A stretch of DNA of 11,326 nucleotides from Candidatus Altimarinota bacterium (GCA_027062145.1 JAMOTX010000012.1:1-11326); one strand, 5' to 3'. Counted from the stretch's first letter, positions 1-9,297 are shown. Translations and numbers: made by a program. The notes: generated from the letters alone by a model not told the origin.

Positions 1-88
1 ACATCATAAAAATTAATGTTGCAGCAAGTACTGATACTAAAAACCACCAGTAATGCTGAAGTGTTATATATGATAATGTTTCAAACAT
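1..88 (-). CDS. cydB: Cytochrome bd oxidase subunit II, N-terminal fragment (partial at window edge)
   Basis: The first 29 codons of a gene that continues beyond the left edge. The peptide starts MFETLSYITLQHYWWFLVSV and runs into a hydrophobic helix; the L-Q-x-Y-W-W-F pattern followed by a membrane helix is the usual start of CydB, the quinol oxidase subunit that pairs with CydA. The ATG lies 33 bases downstream of the cydA stop on the same strand, the normal cydA-cydB order, so the two are almost certainly cotranscribed. No Shine-Dalgarno sequence precedes the start; the upstream stretch is nearly pure A and T. No TGA falls in the visible part. The rest of the subunit cannot be assessed here. 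Confidence 0.88.
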   Translation of the reverse strand, partial: MFETLSYITLQHYWWFLVSVLAATLIFMM

Positions 89-121
89 ATTATTTTAAAT
101 TAAAAAATTAAAATCAAGTAA

Positions 122-1662
122 TTATTTTTCATCAATTTGAGGTCATTTTTTTATAGCTGAAATCATTATTTTAAATTCTGCAATAATAAGCGCTGTAAAA
201 ATTGCTACAAATAAGAAAAAAGTGAATTTAACAGCCCAAACATCTAAATGTGATGTTGAAACTTTTGTAGGAAGCATATTTTGTACTGTCCAAGGTTGTC
301 TACCAACTTCTGCTACTACCCGTCAAAGTTCTTGTCATAAAAATGCTAATAAAAAAGTTAACATTCAAATTCTTAATAACCATTTTTTATCTTCTATTTT
401 ATTTAAATATGTAAATACTAATATTATTAAAAATAATAATGGTAAAATAGAACCAACTCATACCATGATTCTAAATGTATAAAACATTAAAGGAACATTA
501 GGTACTAATTCTTCCATATGATTTTCATCAAAATATCAAAATCAAAAATCTTTTTCATTTTCCTTAAATAAAGCTAATTTTTCTTCTGCTAATTCTGTAT
601 TTCAGATTTTTTTAGCTTGTTTGTAATCGTATAATGCTTTAATTGCTATTTTTCATGGAGCAATTCTTTCTATATATGGTCTTTCATAATCTCAGTTATA
701 ATTAGTATAACCTTTATACAAAATATCATTAATTCAAGGAACAAAAGCATTAATATCACCAAAAGCCAAAACTGATAACCCATAAGGTAATTCAGGAGCT
801 AAGCTTATTTCTGGCATTCATTTATTAATCTCTTCTCAAAAGTAAGCTCATAATTTTAATCAAACCCCATTTCATCAATCATATAAAGCTTCCATTGCGG
901 CTAACTTCATAGGTTGATGTTTTGCTATTTCTTTAGCATGAATATCTCATGTCGCTCAAGCAACAATAGATCACAATAAACCAAATGTTGCAGCAACTAA
1001 AATAGATTTTTTAGCAAAATCTTTTTCTCTTCATTTAAGTAAATAATAACATGATACCATTATTATAAATGCCGCGGCATACATATAAGAAGTAGAAACA
1101 ACATGTAAAAATTTATTCATTGCTATAGGAGAAAATAAAACTTCCCAAAAATTAACCATTTCATTTCTCATTAAATCAGGATTGAATGCCATTCAAACTG
1201 GATGTTGCATCCAAGCATTAGCAGATAAAATCCATATTGCTGATAAATTAGTTCATATAGCAGTAGCCCAAGTAACTCTTAAATGAGCTTTTTTTGATAA
1301 TTTTCACCACCCCCAAAACATAACTGCCATCATAACAGACTCTAAAAAGAAAGCCATAATTCATTCAATAGCAAGTGGTGCACCAAAAATATCTCAAACA
1401 AACCAAGAATAGTTTGACCAATTTGTACCAAATTCAAATTCTAAAATAATACCTGTAGCTACTCATATAGCAAAATTTATAGCCATAAGTTTCATCCAGA
1501 ATTTAACTGTTTTTTACCAGTTTTAACATAAATTCATTCCATAATTGCGATAATGAATATTATCCCTAATGTTAATGGTACAAAAATCCAATGATACAAT
1601 GCAGTCAAAGCAAATTGTGCTCTTGACCAATCCACCAAAGACATATCTATTAATTCAAACAT
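122..1662 (-). CDS. cydA: Cytochrome bd ubiquinol oxidase subunit I, with one apparent frameshift
   Basis: Membrane quinol:O2 oxidoreductase subunit carrying the three hemes. With TGA read as Gly and one base restored at an A6 run (1511-1516), the product is about 513 residues, normal for CydA. Expected residues are visible: H24 (equivalent of E. coli H19), E100 and E108 in the segment APLAIEGIMAFFLES, H187 in KFLHVVS (equivalent of H186), K-L-A-A-M-E-A of the quinol loop, M400 in RIMV (equivalent of M393), and G-R-Q-P-W near the C-terminus. The quinol loop is the short type. Without the correction, translation from the ATG stops at 1477-1479 after about 61 residues, while the other frame stays open to 122. 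The loop between T-G-K and V-K-F-W is also about four residues shorter than I recall for the family, so the lesion could be a 13-base deletion rather than one base. It lies between a DUF4492-like gene and cydB. The sequence resembles Bacteroidetes-type CydA (from memory), suggesting transfer. Confidence 0.93.
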
Positions 1663-1700
1663 TTCATAAATATTTAAGAAATAAAAAAGTCTATTAAGTA

Positions 1701-1913
1701 TTATTTAATATTTAATAAACTATTAGAAACAGCGTCAGCCTTTTCTTCATCTGTGTTATATTTTCATAACATATCTGGGAAAAAAAGTATTAAAACAGTC
1801 ATTATAATAGCTGTTTTAATGATAATTAAAAGCCATAACTTTCTTGAAATAGAAGTTAGATTTTTAAAACCTTCATAATAAAAGTTATAAATGCTTTTAA
1901 ATATATTTACCAT
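1701..1913 (-). CDS. Small membrane protein, DUF4492-like, of the cytochrome bd operon
   Basis: A 70-residue protein: an amphipathic N-terminus (MVNIFKSIYNFYYEGFKNL), one hydrophobic segment at about residues 27-46, then F-P-D-M-L-G-K and a charged tail containing T-D-E-E-K-A-D. This pattern (short F-Y-x-x-G-F-K/R start, L-W-x-x-I-x-I-K helix, F-F-P-D, T-D-E-E-K) matches my memory of DUF4492, a small family encoded just upstream of cydA in Bacteroidetes and Campylobacterota. Its function is not established; an accessory or assembly role for the oxidase, comparable to CydX, is inferred from position. It ends 38 bases before the cydA start on the same strand and is probably first in the operon. 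One TGA is read as Gly. No ribosome-binding site is seen before the ATG. Confidence 0.75.
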
Positions 1914-1946
1914 AAGTAAAAATCAAGTAATAATCTTAACTAATAC

Positions 1947-1974
1947 AGTATAGTAGCAATATGAGTAAAAACAA
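1947..1974 (-). promoter_or_regulatory. Candidate promoter of the DUF4492-cydA-cydB operon
   Basis: On the minus strand a TTGTTT box (1969-1974) is followed after 16 bases by TATACT (1947-1952), about 34 bases before the DUF4492-like start. It is the best sigma70-type pair in the gap between that gene and the preceding terminator. In so AT-rich a region the match is only suggestive. Confidence 0.35.
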
Positions 1975-2022
1975 TACATATAGATTATTTTAACTTGATT
2001 AAAGTAAAAAATACTTCAAAAT

Positions 2023-2046
2023 AAAAAAAAATGAGATAAAATCTCA
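2023..2046 (-). terminator. Intrinsic terminator after the quinone reductase gene
   Basis: Read on the minus strand, a 6-bp stem TGAGAT/ATCTCA with a 3-base loop is followed by a run of nine T. It begins 2 bases past the TAA of the quinone reductase gene. The stem is short but the placement and T run are typical. It separates that gene from the cytochrome bd operon. Confidence 0.72.
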
Positions 2047-2047
2047 C

Positions 2048-2671
2048 TTAATCTATAATTTTATGTATTAATTTATTAAATCATCATTTAATATTTTCAG
2101 CCCTTAAATCTAATTCAATTTTTTTTAGTATTTCTATTTTTTCTTCATCAGTTTTTTTTCTCATTTTAGCAATCAATGTATAATCAGTTACATTGATTCA
2201 AAAAACTCATAATATATACATACTTATATATTGTTCTAAATACATAGGGCAAAATACATTATTATAAATTATAGAGTAACCATCACAGGTGGTGAATATT
2301 TTAGCTGTCTTTCACTCTAGAAGCTTTTTTGGTATTGGACTACCTTTTTGAAATCTAAAGGCAAATCAAGCTGAAAAATTAGTATCAATAAAGTTCTTCA
2401 TAATGGCTGGCATATTCCCCCACCATATTGGAAAAATAAATACTATTTCATCTGCCCATTTTATTTTCTTTTGAAATTTTTCTCTATTTGGGTCTTCTCA
2501 TAAAACTCTCATATCTTCAAATTCTAAATATGGTTGAAAGTTTTTCTTTTCATATAAATCAATTACTTGAACCTTATCTCAATAAGATTCGCTTACTTCT
2601 CTATATTTTTTGAGTATTTTGTGAGTGAAACCTTTTGAACTAGGTTGAGCTATTACAATTAATTTTTTCAT
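2048..2671 (-). CDS. NAD(P)H dehydrogenase (quinone), flavodoxin-like fold
   Basis: A 207-residue protein of the flavodoxin_2 family (NQO1/MdaB/KefG-like), soluble FMN or FAD enzymes that reduce quinones with NAD(P)H. Visible features are the first beta strand and cofactor loop (KKLIVIAQPSSKGFTHKI), then W-A-D-E-I-V-F-I-F-P-I-W-W-G-N-M-P-A, a family hallmark, followed by K-N-F-I-D and F-A-F-R-F at the flavin site. Length is typical. TGA codons fall at Gly positions, for example in S-A-G-F-A-F. It is the gene just before the cytochrome bd operon on the same strand but has its own terminator, so it is not clearly cotranscribed. Supplying reduced quinone to the oxidase is plausible but inferred. 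Only 41 bases separate its start from the preceding terminator, so any promoter must be very close to the ATG; a TATAAT at 2680-2685 would give a nearly leaderless message. Confidence 0.9.
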
Positions 2672-2712
2672 AAAATTATATTATATAATATTTAATATAA
2701 TTTTATCATAAA

Positions 2713-2747
2713 AAAAAGAATTATCATAATATATGATAATTCTTTTT
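2713..2747 (-). terminator. Intrinsic terminator after the exonuclease gene
   Basis: A 15-bp perfect stem (2713-2727 pairing with 2733-2747) with a 5-base loop, flanked by A and T runs on both sides. On the minus strand it starts 4 bases beyond the exonuclease TAA and runs into seven T. Its symmetry would let it work in both directions. Confidence 0.85.
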
Positions 2748-2751
2748 AGTT

Positions 2752-3585
2752 TTAACTAAAAAACTTTTCATCTTCGATATTTCAAAGCCAAACATTACAT
2801 GTATATTTAATATCTTCCGTAAAATCTGCATTAGTAATCCATTCTAAATAACCTTTATCAATTCTTGAAACTTCTTCAAAAGTTTTACCTCTATACTTCC
2901 CTATTCTCATAACTTCAATCATTGTAAACTCTTTTCTAGTCATTGCTTGCATTATATCTAACACTTCTTCATCTGTTTTACCTAATACATTTTGAATAAT
3001 CTCAAACATATTATAAAAAACATTTTCTAAAACAACTACATCTCAAAATGCATCATGGGCAGTTGTACATTCCTCATTTCCATCAGCATCATTAATTTCA
3101 TATAGTTCGAAAAAATATCTTAAATATTGTAAATTTACATATTCAGGACTTTTATTATTTGCATTTTTCAAATATCATTCAGACCACATTATTTTTGAAA
3201 CCTTTAATGTGTCTATCATTTTTTCAGAATAATTAATTCATGATTTATCAAGAACATCTTTATCAAAATCTATATTGTGTGCAACTAATATTTTATCAAT
3301 AAAAGCATCTTCGATCACTTTTCTAGAATCATTATCTAAAAATTTTCAATTTGATTTTTTTTCTAATAATTCTGGATAAATACCATGGACTGCCATAGCT
3401 CATATTTCAATTTCAGTATCTGTATTAAAAAACATATTTACATCTTTTTTTTCTCATTCATTAACTTCTCTATATGCTAATTGAATCATTTTTCAATTAG
3501 AATAAATTCCTCATTTTTCATCTTTAATAATACCAGTAGTTTCAGTATCAAAAAATAATATAGGTGTTTCACTTTTAATATTCAT
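2752..3585 (-). CDS. DEDDh-family 3'-5' exonuclease (DnaQ-like) with C-terminal ExoX/DUF3820-like domain
   Basis: A 277-residue protein. The N-terminal domain has all five catalytic residues of the DEDDh exonucleases: D13 and E15 in F-D-T-E-T-T-G (Exo I), D108 in A-H-N-I-D-F-D (Exo II), and H177 and D182 in H-D-A-F-G-D (Exo III). It should remove nucleotides from DNA or RNA 3' ends with two metal ions. Residues 229-250 (G-K-Y-R-G-K-T-F-E-E-V ... Y-L-E-W-I) resemble the short C-terminal domain of exodeoxyribonuclease X, also called DUF3820. The lack of polymerase or helicase domains fits a stand-alone repair or RNA-trimming enzyme rather than a replicase subunit. TGA is read as Gly at several sites, one inside Exo III. 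It is flanked by strong terminators on both sides, so is probably transcribed alone, although only 19 bases separate its ATG from the preceding hairpin. No Shine-Dalgarno sequence is present. Confidence 0.88.
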
Positions 3586-3604
3586 ATTTTCTGTTTTGTT
3601 AAAT

Positions 3605-3645
3605 AAAAAATCTAATTATTATTTTAAATAATAATTAGATTTTTT
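3605..3645 (-). terminator. Strong intrinsic terminator of the efflux operon (20-bp perfect inverted repeat)
   Basis: The arms 3605-3624 and 3626-3645 are perfect reverse complements around one central base, with A6 and T6 at the ends. On the minus strand it lies 7 bases beyond the stop of the last efflux-operon gene. It is symmetric enough to act in either direction. The closeness to the exonuclease start (3585) suggests the exonuclease promoter overlaps this hairpin. Confidence 0.82.
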
Positions 3646-3652
3646 CAATTTT

Positions 3653-4081
3653 TTATTTATTTTCACATATTTCGCAAAAAATATCTTTTAATTTATCATA
3701 CATAAAATACAATTTTCATGAAAAAAATCATAGAGTTATTATAAGAGTTATAGTTGTAATATAATCTAAGTGTAATTCTATAAATATTTCAGGTAATACA
3801 AATTTTCTAATTCAAATTATTGTAATAATTATAAAAAAAGTAGATATTTCCGTAGTTTTTATAACTTTTTCTAAATCCTTATCCCATTTAATGGTTTTAT
3901 CTTTTTTGAAAACAAAACTTATAGCTAATCATATAAATACAAATAATATATAATATGCTGGTATATTATTATATATAAAATCATTAATAATAATTCATAA
4001 TAAAACAATACTTACTAGCGAAAAAGCTGTAAGCATTATTTTTATTTTTTTTGTTATTTTATTTTTTAAAAATATTTTCAT
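3653..4081 (-). CDS. Small four-helix membrane protein, last gene of the efflux operon
   Basis: A 142-residue protein that I do not recognise. It has a basic N-terminus (MKIFLKNKITKKIKI) and about four hydrophobic helices at residues 16-33, 40-58, 76-95 and 103-122. A charged loop with K-K-D-K-T-I-K-W-D-K-D-L-E-K follows the second helix, and the tail ends with two cysteines (I-F-C-E-I-C-E-N-K). TGA is read as Gly four times. Its ATG lies one base after the stop of the RND permease, so it is translated from the same message and may be an accessory or unrelated passenger of the efflux system. The overall design (paired helices with a charged middle loop) is common in small uncharacterised bacterial membrane proteins. 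No function is assigned. Confidence 0.72.
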
Positions 4082-4082
4082 A

Positions 4083-7000
4083 TTATTTATTATTTCTTAC
4101 TAATCCCCACTTAAGCATTGCAGGAATATATACTAATATTATAAATGTTCATACTAAAAGCCCTCATATAAATGCAATGGCTAAACTTCACCATAAAGCA
4201 TCTTTAATAGCTAAAGTTGTTAATCATAAAACTGTTGTTAAAGTTGTTAATAATACTGGTTTAAATCTAGCTCTGATAACATCTAATATTAACTCATCAT
4301 TATTAATATATTTTTTATTTGATTTCTTTTCATTATTGTATCTTTCTATCAACAAAATAGCATCATTAACTCATACTCACATTAATCAAAACATACCTAG
4401 TTGTGCTGGAAAAGAAAAAGGCAGTCATGTAATTGTTAATAATAATATCGCTCAAATAAATAAAAATGGTATAACAGATAATACTAAAAATGGTTGTCTG
4501 AAATTACCAAAATGTAAAACTAATACAGAAAACATTAAAATAATTCATACTCAAAATGCTTTCATTAAATCGGTCATAGAATTTTGCATATCTTTAACGT
4601 CTCAAGCATACTCTAACCTTATTCCATCTACACTTTTTGAAACAACATCAATATATTCTTCAATTAAAGGTGTAACACTTCATAAACTTGTTTCTTTTGT
4701 TTTATAGGCTCATATATTTAATACTAATTTTCAATCTGAATGAGTTAAGCTTTTAACTTCTCATTTCAATTTAACACTTTTAATTAAATCTTTTACATAA
4801 ATATCTCTTCAAGGAATTAATATATCTAATATATTTAATCAGTATATTTTTGTAAATGCCTTAACCTCAATCAGATCACTAGAATAATCATCTAATCTTT
4901 TAAGTATAACACCATTTGGTTCATAATCAGTAGAACTTTCAATACTTGCTATAAATAAGTCTAATTCTTTTGAACTTATATCAAATTGTTTAAGTTTTTC
5001 AATATCCCAAGTAATATCAATTTTTCAATTAGTATATTCTAATGAATTACTCCAATCAAAAGTTCATTCAATACTTTTTAATAATGGTTCTAATTTAATA
5101 TAAAAATCTACTATATCTTTTAAATCATTTCATACTAAGTAAAAATTTACATCTTTTCATCAACTAGGTCAAGATTTTTGAATAAAAAATTCTAAACTTT
5201 TAATTTTACTACTAAAATCTTCTTTTTTTATTTTTTCAGATAATTCTTTTTTTATTAAATAAGAATCATAATTTCTTTCAAAATCTTTATCTGTTAATTT
5301 TAAATCTATATAAGAAAGATCAGGATTAAATCAGTTTGAATAAACAACACTATCTAATGGGTCTAAACTTTTATAATCTCAAATATTTATATTTTGATAA
5401 GCTAATAAATTCTTATTTTTTTCTTCTCAAAAATATGAATCTATTTTTTCAGCAATACTTGCAGTTATTTTTTTATTTTCATTAAAAGTAGTATCGCTAG
5501 TATATTTTAAATTTACATATATATTATTTGTATCAACTGGTGGTAAAAAATCTGCTCTTAAGAACTGACTAGCTAATCATATAGTGAATATGAAAAGCAT
5601 AACAAATCATAAAATAGCTTTTTTATAATTTCTAATTGTTTTTCTGAAAAATCATTCTAGTTTTACAAATAATTTATTATTTTGTTCAATAATATTTCAT
5701 TTACTATCTTTAGTTACCTTAATATTAAACTTTAATAAACTTAAAACAATTGGTAAAAATACAAGTGCTACAAATATTGAAATAACTAATACAACATCTA
5801 CTGTAACTGGCATATATTTCATAAAATCACCTATTTTACCCGAAAGCATAAATCAGATAGGTAAAAACATTGAAATAGTAGTAAAATTTCAAGACATTAT
5901 TGGTTTCCAATAATTTTTAATCGAAAATCATATAGAATCCCATTTATTTAATCATTTTTTCATTCACTCTTCAAATCATTCAATAACTACTATTAAGTTA
6001 TCAACCATGATTCACAAAGTTAAAACTAATGAAAATGAAACAATATTATTAAATGTAAATCCTATTGCTTTAAGTACAACAAATGCTATTAAAAAAACAA
6101 TTGGAAAAACTATAGTTATTCATATCGATTCTCTAAATCAAATAAACAATAAAATAACCATAAATATTATCAGTGTTGTTTGCCGAAAATTTGATATAAA
6201 AGTTTTATAAGTTGAGTCAATTTTTTCTTTTTGTGAATGAATTTCGTATACAAGTAATTTTTTTAAATCTTCATTACTATAATCAAACACATCATCATTA
6301 CTTGAAAATATTTTTTCTATAAAGTTTTTTTCTGCAACATAGTTTGAATCACTAAATTTTAATCAATAAGATTTTATTACATTTTTTACCTTATCAATTG
6401 TAAGTAATATATCAGTTCCTGGTACTTTTTTAATAGTATAGGTTACACTTGCATAAGATTCTCATTTATTCATTAAATAAGACTCTTTTTTATACATATA
6501 TGGTCACGTAGTAACTTTAGAAACATCTCATAATAAAACTACATTCCCTTCTTTATTAATTAATGTAAGATTTGATAAATAACTTGAAATTTCTGAAAAT
6601 TCTTCTGGATAAGATCTAATTGTGAAAGTGTATAAATTTTTATCTACTTCTTTCTTATCAGCTGGAAATTTATCTAAATAAGTTTGAACTTGTGAGATTG
6701 CATAAGAAAAATTTATTTTATTTGAAATTAATTTATTATAATCAAATTTTATTTTAACTCATGGAATATAATCTCAAATAACGTTAACTTCACTTACTCA
6801 TTCTGTAGATTGTAGTTTATCTTCTAAATCTCTAATTTTATCATATAAAACAGATGGCAAATAAGGTCATACAACTGAAAAAGTATAAATAGGTGCCTCT
6901 GTTAAATCAACTCTTTTTAAAATAGGTTCTTTAATATTATCTGGAAAATCTCATCTTATCTTATCTATAGCTGAATTTATATCACTATATGCTTCTGAGA

Positions 7001-7298
7001 TATCTTTAGCTCTATCAAATTCAACAGAAATAACTCAAACATTGTACGCAGAAGTAGAATTGATTTGTTTTACTTGAGTTATACTACCTAAGCTATTTTC
7101 TAATTTTTCTACAATTTGTTTTTCAATAGTTTCTGGATCTGCTCATGGATAAACAATAGAAATAGTAAAAAATGGCACATTTATAGCTGGACTTGCTTCT
7201 TTTGGAAATGTTTTAAATGCAGCTAATCATAATAATACCGATAATATTATCAGCATTATTATAAAAGCCTTGAAATGTTTTAATATATTTACTAACAT
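4083..7298 (-). CDS. RND-superfamily efflux permease (AcrB/HAE-like)
   Basis: A complete 1071-residue permease, normal length for the RND family, which exports substrates by proton or cation antiport. It has one N-terminal helix (about residues 8-27), a large extracytoplasmic region, a helix block from about 345, a second large soluble loop, and a final helix block: the internal duplication typical of the family. The TM4 motif G-I-M-V-D-N-L-I-V-V-I-E-G places D433 at the AcrB D407 position, while the D408 equivalent is N434. The TM10 counterpart is G-V-G-V-N-D-A-I-L-L-I-E, with N978/D979 where AcrB has K940/N941. So the acidic pair is split between the two halves, as I recall for many non-proteobacterial members. 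Dozens of TGA codons are read as Gly. It starts 3 bases after the adaptor stop and ends 1 base before the next start, showing tight cotranscription. Substrate is unknown; drug, lipid or lipoprotein export are all possible. Confidence 0.93.
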
Positions 7299-7301
7299 AA
7301 T

Positions 7302-9043
7302 TTATTTACATATTTTAATAATACTATCTAATCATTCTAAAATTTCTATCTTATTTCCATTTATATCTCAAACTTTAACTTTTAAATCAATTAAAGTACT
7401 TCAACTTATAGTTTTGATAAAATTTCAATTAATTTTATTTTTTATATATGAAACTGGTATTTCTTTTATTCAATTACTATTGTTATCAAGAACAATAGTA
7501 TCCTCATTATCAGAATTTGAAATAAATTTTAAATTTAATATTTCTCATCATTTAAATTTTTTATCATCTAAATAATTAGATTCATATACATAATTTTGAG
7601 TTATTTTATCTTTAGTTTGTAATTCATTTTCTATACTTATTTTATAATCTTTATTTTCAAATTTAAATTCAAATATATCACCTAATGATAGTAAAACTGA
7701 AGAATAAACTTTTAATTTTGTAGAATCAGTATTTGGTAAAATCTGACATAAAGGAGTATTAATTCCTACATTATTTCATTCTGAAATAAATTTTTGATTA
7801 ATAATTCAATCTATTCATGCATAAATATTTCTCTTTGATAAATTTACATTTAATGAATCAATCGATTGACTTATTTGTAATAATTGATTATCTAACGATA
7901 AAACTTGAGTTCATTTATTTGAAATTAAATTAGTTAAACTAGAATTTAATGATTTTAATCAACTATCTAATCAAGCTATTTGTAAATCTAATCATACATC
8001 GATTGAATCAGTCTTATTTGTTTTTAAATTATCTAAATTTGATTTAGTTGAATTTATTTGATTTTCAATTGTTGAAATTTGTGAATCAAATGAAGCATTA
8101 ATTGAAGATTTTGAATTATCTAGACTATCCCATCAACTTTTAATTTCAGCTAAGTTATTTCAATAGTTTAAAAATAAATTATAATATCAATCTATTTGAG
8201 TTTGGCTAAAACGTATATTTGCAACTGATGCTTTTATTGCATTTCTTGCAGTTATATTTAATTCTACTAAGTCTCATAAATACAGTGAAATATCATTTTC
8301 AGACATTTTATCTAAATTTTTATTTAAAATAATTAATTTTAAATAACTATTTTTTATTATACTTAATAATCAAATATCTTTAACTGATAAATAATCTTCA
8401 TAACTGTCATTTAAATCGTTATTTTCATCAGTTATTCAAAAGATTTCATCTATTTTTAATAAATTATCACTTGAAATTGAGCTCATATTAACATATAAGC
8501 TTTCTTTAGATATATTTATTTTCTCAATAGATTCTTTTTTAGATAAATTTAATAATTCTAAATTTTTTTCTAAACTTAACAATGTATTATTTAAAGAATC
8601 GATTTGATTTTCTAAATCTAGTTTATTTAGATTTGATGATTTTTTAGTAAGTTCAATATTATTTTCAGTTATATTGATTTGATCTTTGATATCTGAAATT
8701 TGATTATCAAAACTCATTATTGTTGTACTTTTAATCGATTCTAAATTAATTTTTTGGTTTTCTAAACTTGATTTTTGTATAGATAAATTTATAGTGTTTG
8801 GATTATTATTCAATTTTCACAATTCAAAAAATTAACTATTCAAGGAGTTGGTGATCATATAGTTTTTAAATCATCATTAACAATTACTCATTTTAAATTT
8901 AAGTCCAATTTATTAATTTTTCAAATTTCAAATTCATTTTCACAAATTTCATTTTTTTCAATGATTTTATCACTAATATTTTTATCTTCAGAACAAGATC
9001 AAAGTAAAATCAAAACAAAGATAAATACGACTATTTTTTTCAT
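7302..9043 (-). CDS. Lipoprotein periplasmic adaptor (HlyD/AcrA-type membrane fusion protein), with one apparent frameshift
   Basis: Adaptor partner of the RND pump. The N-terminus MKKIVVFIFVLILLGSC is a lipoprotein signal with lipobox L-L-G-S-C (lipidated Cys17). A first half of a biotinyl-lipoyl domain follows (T-P-G-I-V-N-F-L), then about 300 residues rich in Asn, Ser, Leu, Ile and Lys with heptad-like spacing, consistent with a coiled-coil hairpin. The second lipoyl half starts near residue 408 (Y-A-G-I-D-G-I-I ... E-G-N-N-V-G-I-N-T-P-L) and is followed by a beta-rich domain. The frame from the ATG stops at about 8782; the frame that carries the rest is joined to it near 8801-8813. Adding one base there gives about 580 residues. 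At the junction the first lipoyl half is one residue shorter than the second, so a 4-base loss is also possible. The gene begins 17 bases after the regulator stop. The helical region is much longer than in AcrA (from memory), and no TolC gene is nearby. Confidence 0.83.
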
Positions 9044-9060
9044 AAATTTTTTATTAATTA

Positions 9061-9285
9061 TTATTTTCCAATTTCACATCATTCTGATGTAATAAATTTC
9101 ATTAAATCTCAAATATTATCATTTTTCACCAATCATACATATTTTCCATCTTTCATTAGTACAACCATATTATCCCCTGGATTTATATTTAACTCATCTC
9201 TAATTTCTTTTGGAATCACTATTTGTCCTTTTGGTCAAACTGTTGTAGTTCAAACTACCTTTAAATTAATCATTTTTTTTAACAT
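9061..9285 (-). CDS. AbrB/MazE-type (SpoVT-AbrB domain) transcriptional regulator
   Basis: A 74-residue protein with a swapped-hairpin AbrB DNA-binding domain: the core P-K-G-Q-I-V-I-P-K-E-I-R-D-E-L-N-I-N-P-G-D is the family signature, followed by a strand pair ending in V-L-M-K-D-G-K-Y-V. Such proteins act as dimers on palindromic or AT-rich DNA, either as transition regulators or antitoxins. No toxin gene adjoins it; instead it is the first gene of the efflux operon, so it most likely controls that operon and itself. A 15-bp inverted repeat lies just upstream of its start. TGA is read as Gly at several sites. A second in-frame ATG at 9271-9273 (residue 5) is an alternative start; neither has a Shine-Dalgarno sequence. 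I chose the first because it is closest to the candidate TATAAT and gives no overlap. Confidence 0.87.
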
Positions 9286-9297
9286 GTTTATATTTTA

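Noticed and set aside
222..482. Plus-strand open frame of 86 codons
   Set aside because: Antisense to the C-terminal part of cydA, which includes G-R-Q-P-W and the heme ligand M400; no independent support.
3661..3740. A third frameshift near the end of the small membrane protein gene
   Set aside because: On recounting the A7 run at 3721-3727 the frame is continuous to the TAA at 3653-3655, next to the terminator.
4051..4707. Long open frame of 218 codons on the plus strand
   Set aside because: It is antisense to the RND permease and the start of the small membrane protein. The protein looks like a shadow (rich in N, I, H, T) with no family motif, while the minus strand has clear conserved blocks.
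6007..6210. Plus-strand open frame of 67 codons
   Set aside because: Antisense to the first membrane block of the RND permease; a shadow frame.
7270..7575. Plus-strand open frame of 101 codons
   Set aside because: Antisense to the adaptor-permease junction. Its hydrophobic look arises from reading AT-rich DNA in reverse.
9061..9285. Antitoxin of a toxin-antitoxin pair (MazE-like)
   Set aside because: The domain fits, but no toxin gene lies on either side; the next gene is the efflux adaptor and the upstream side is intergenic.
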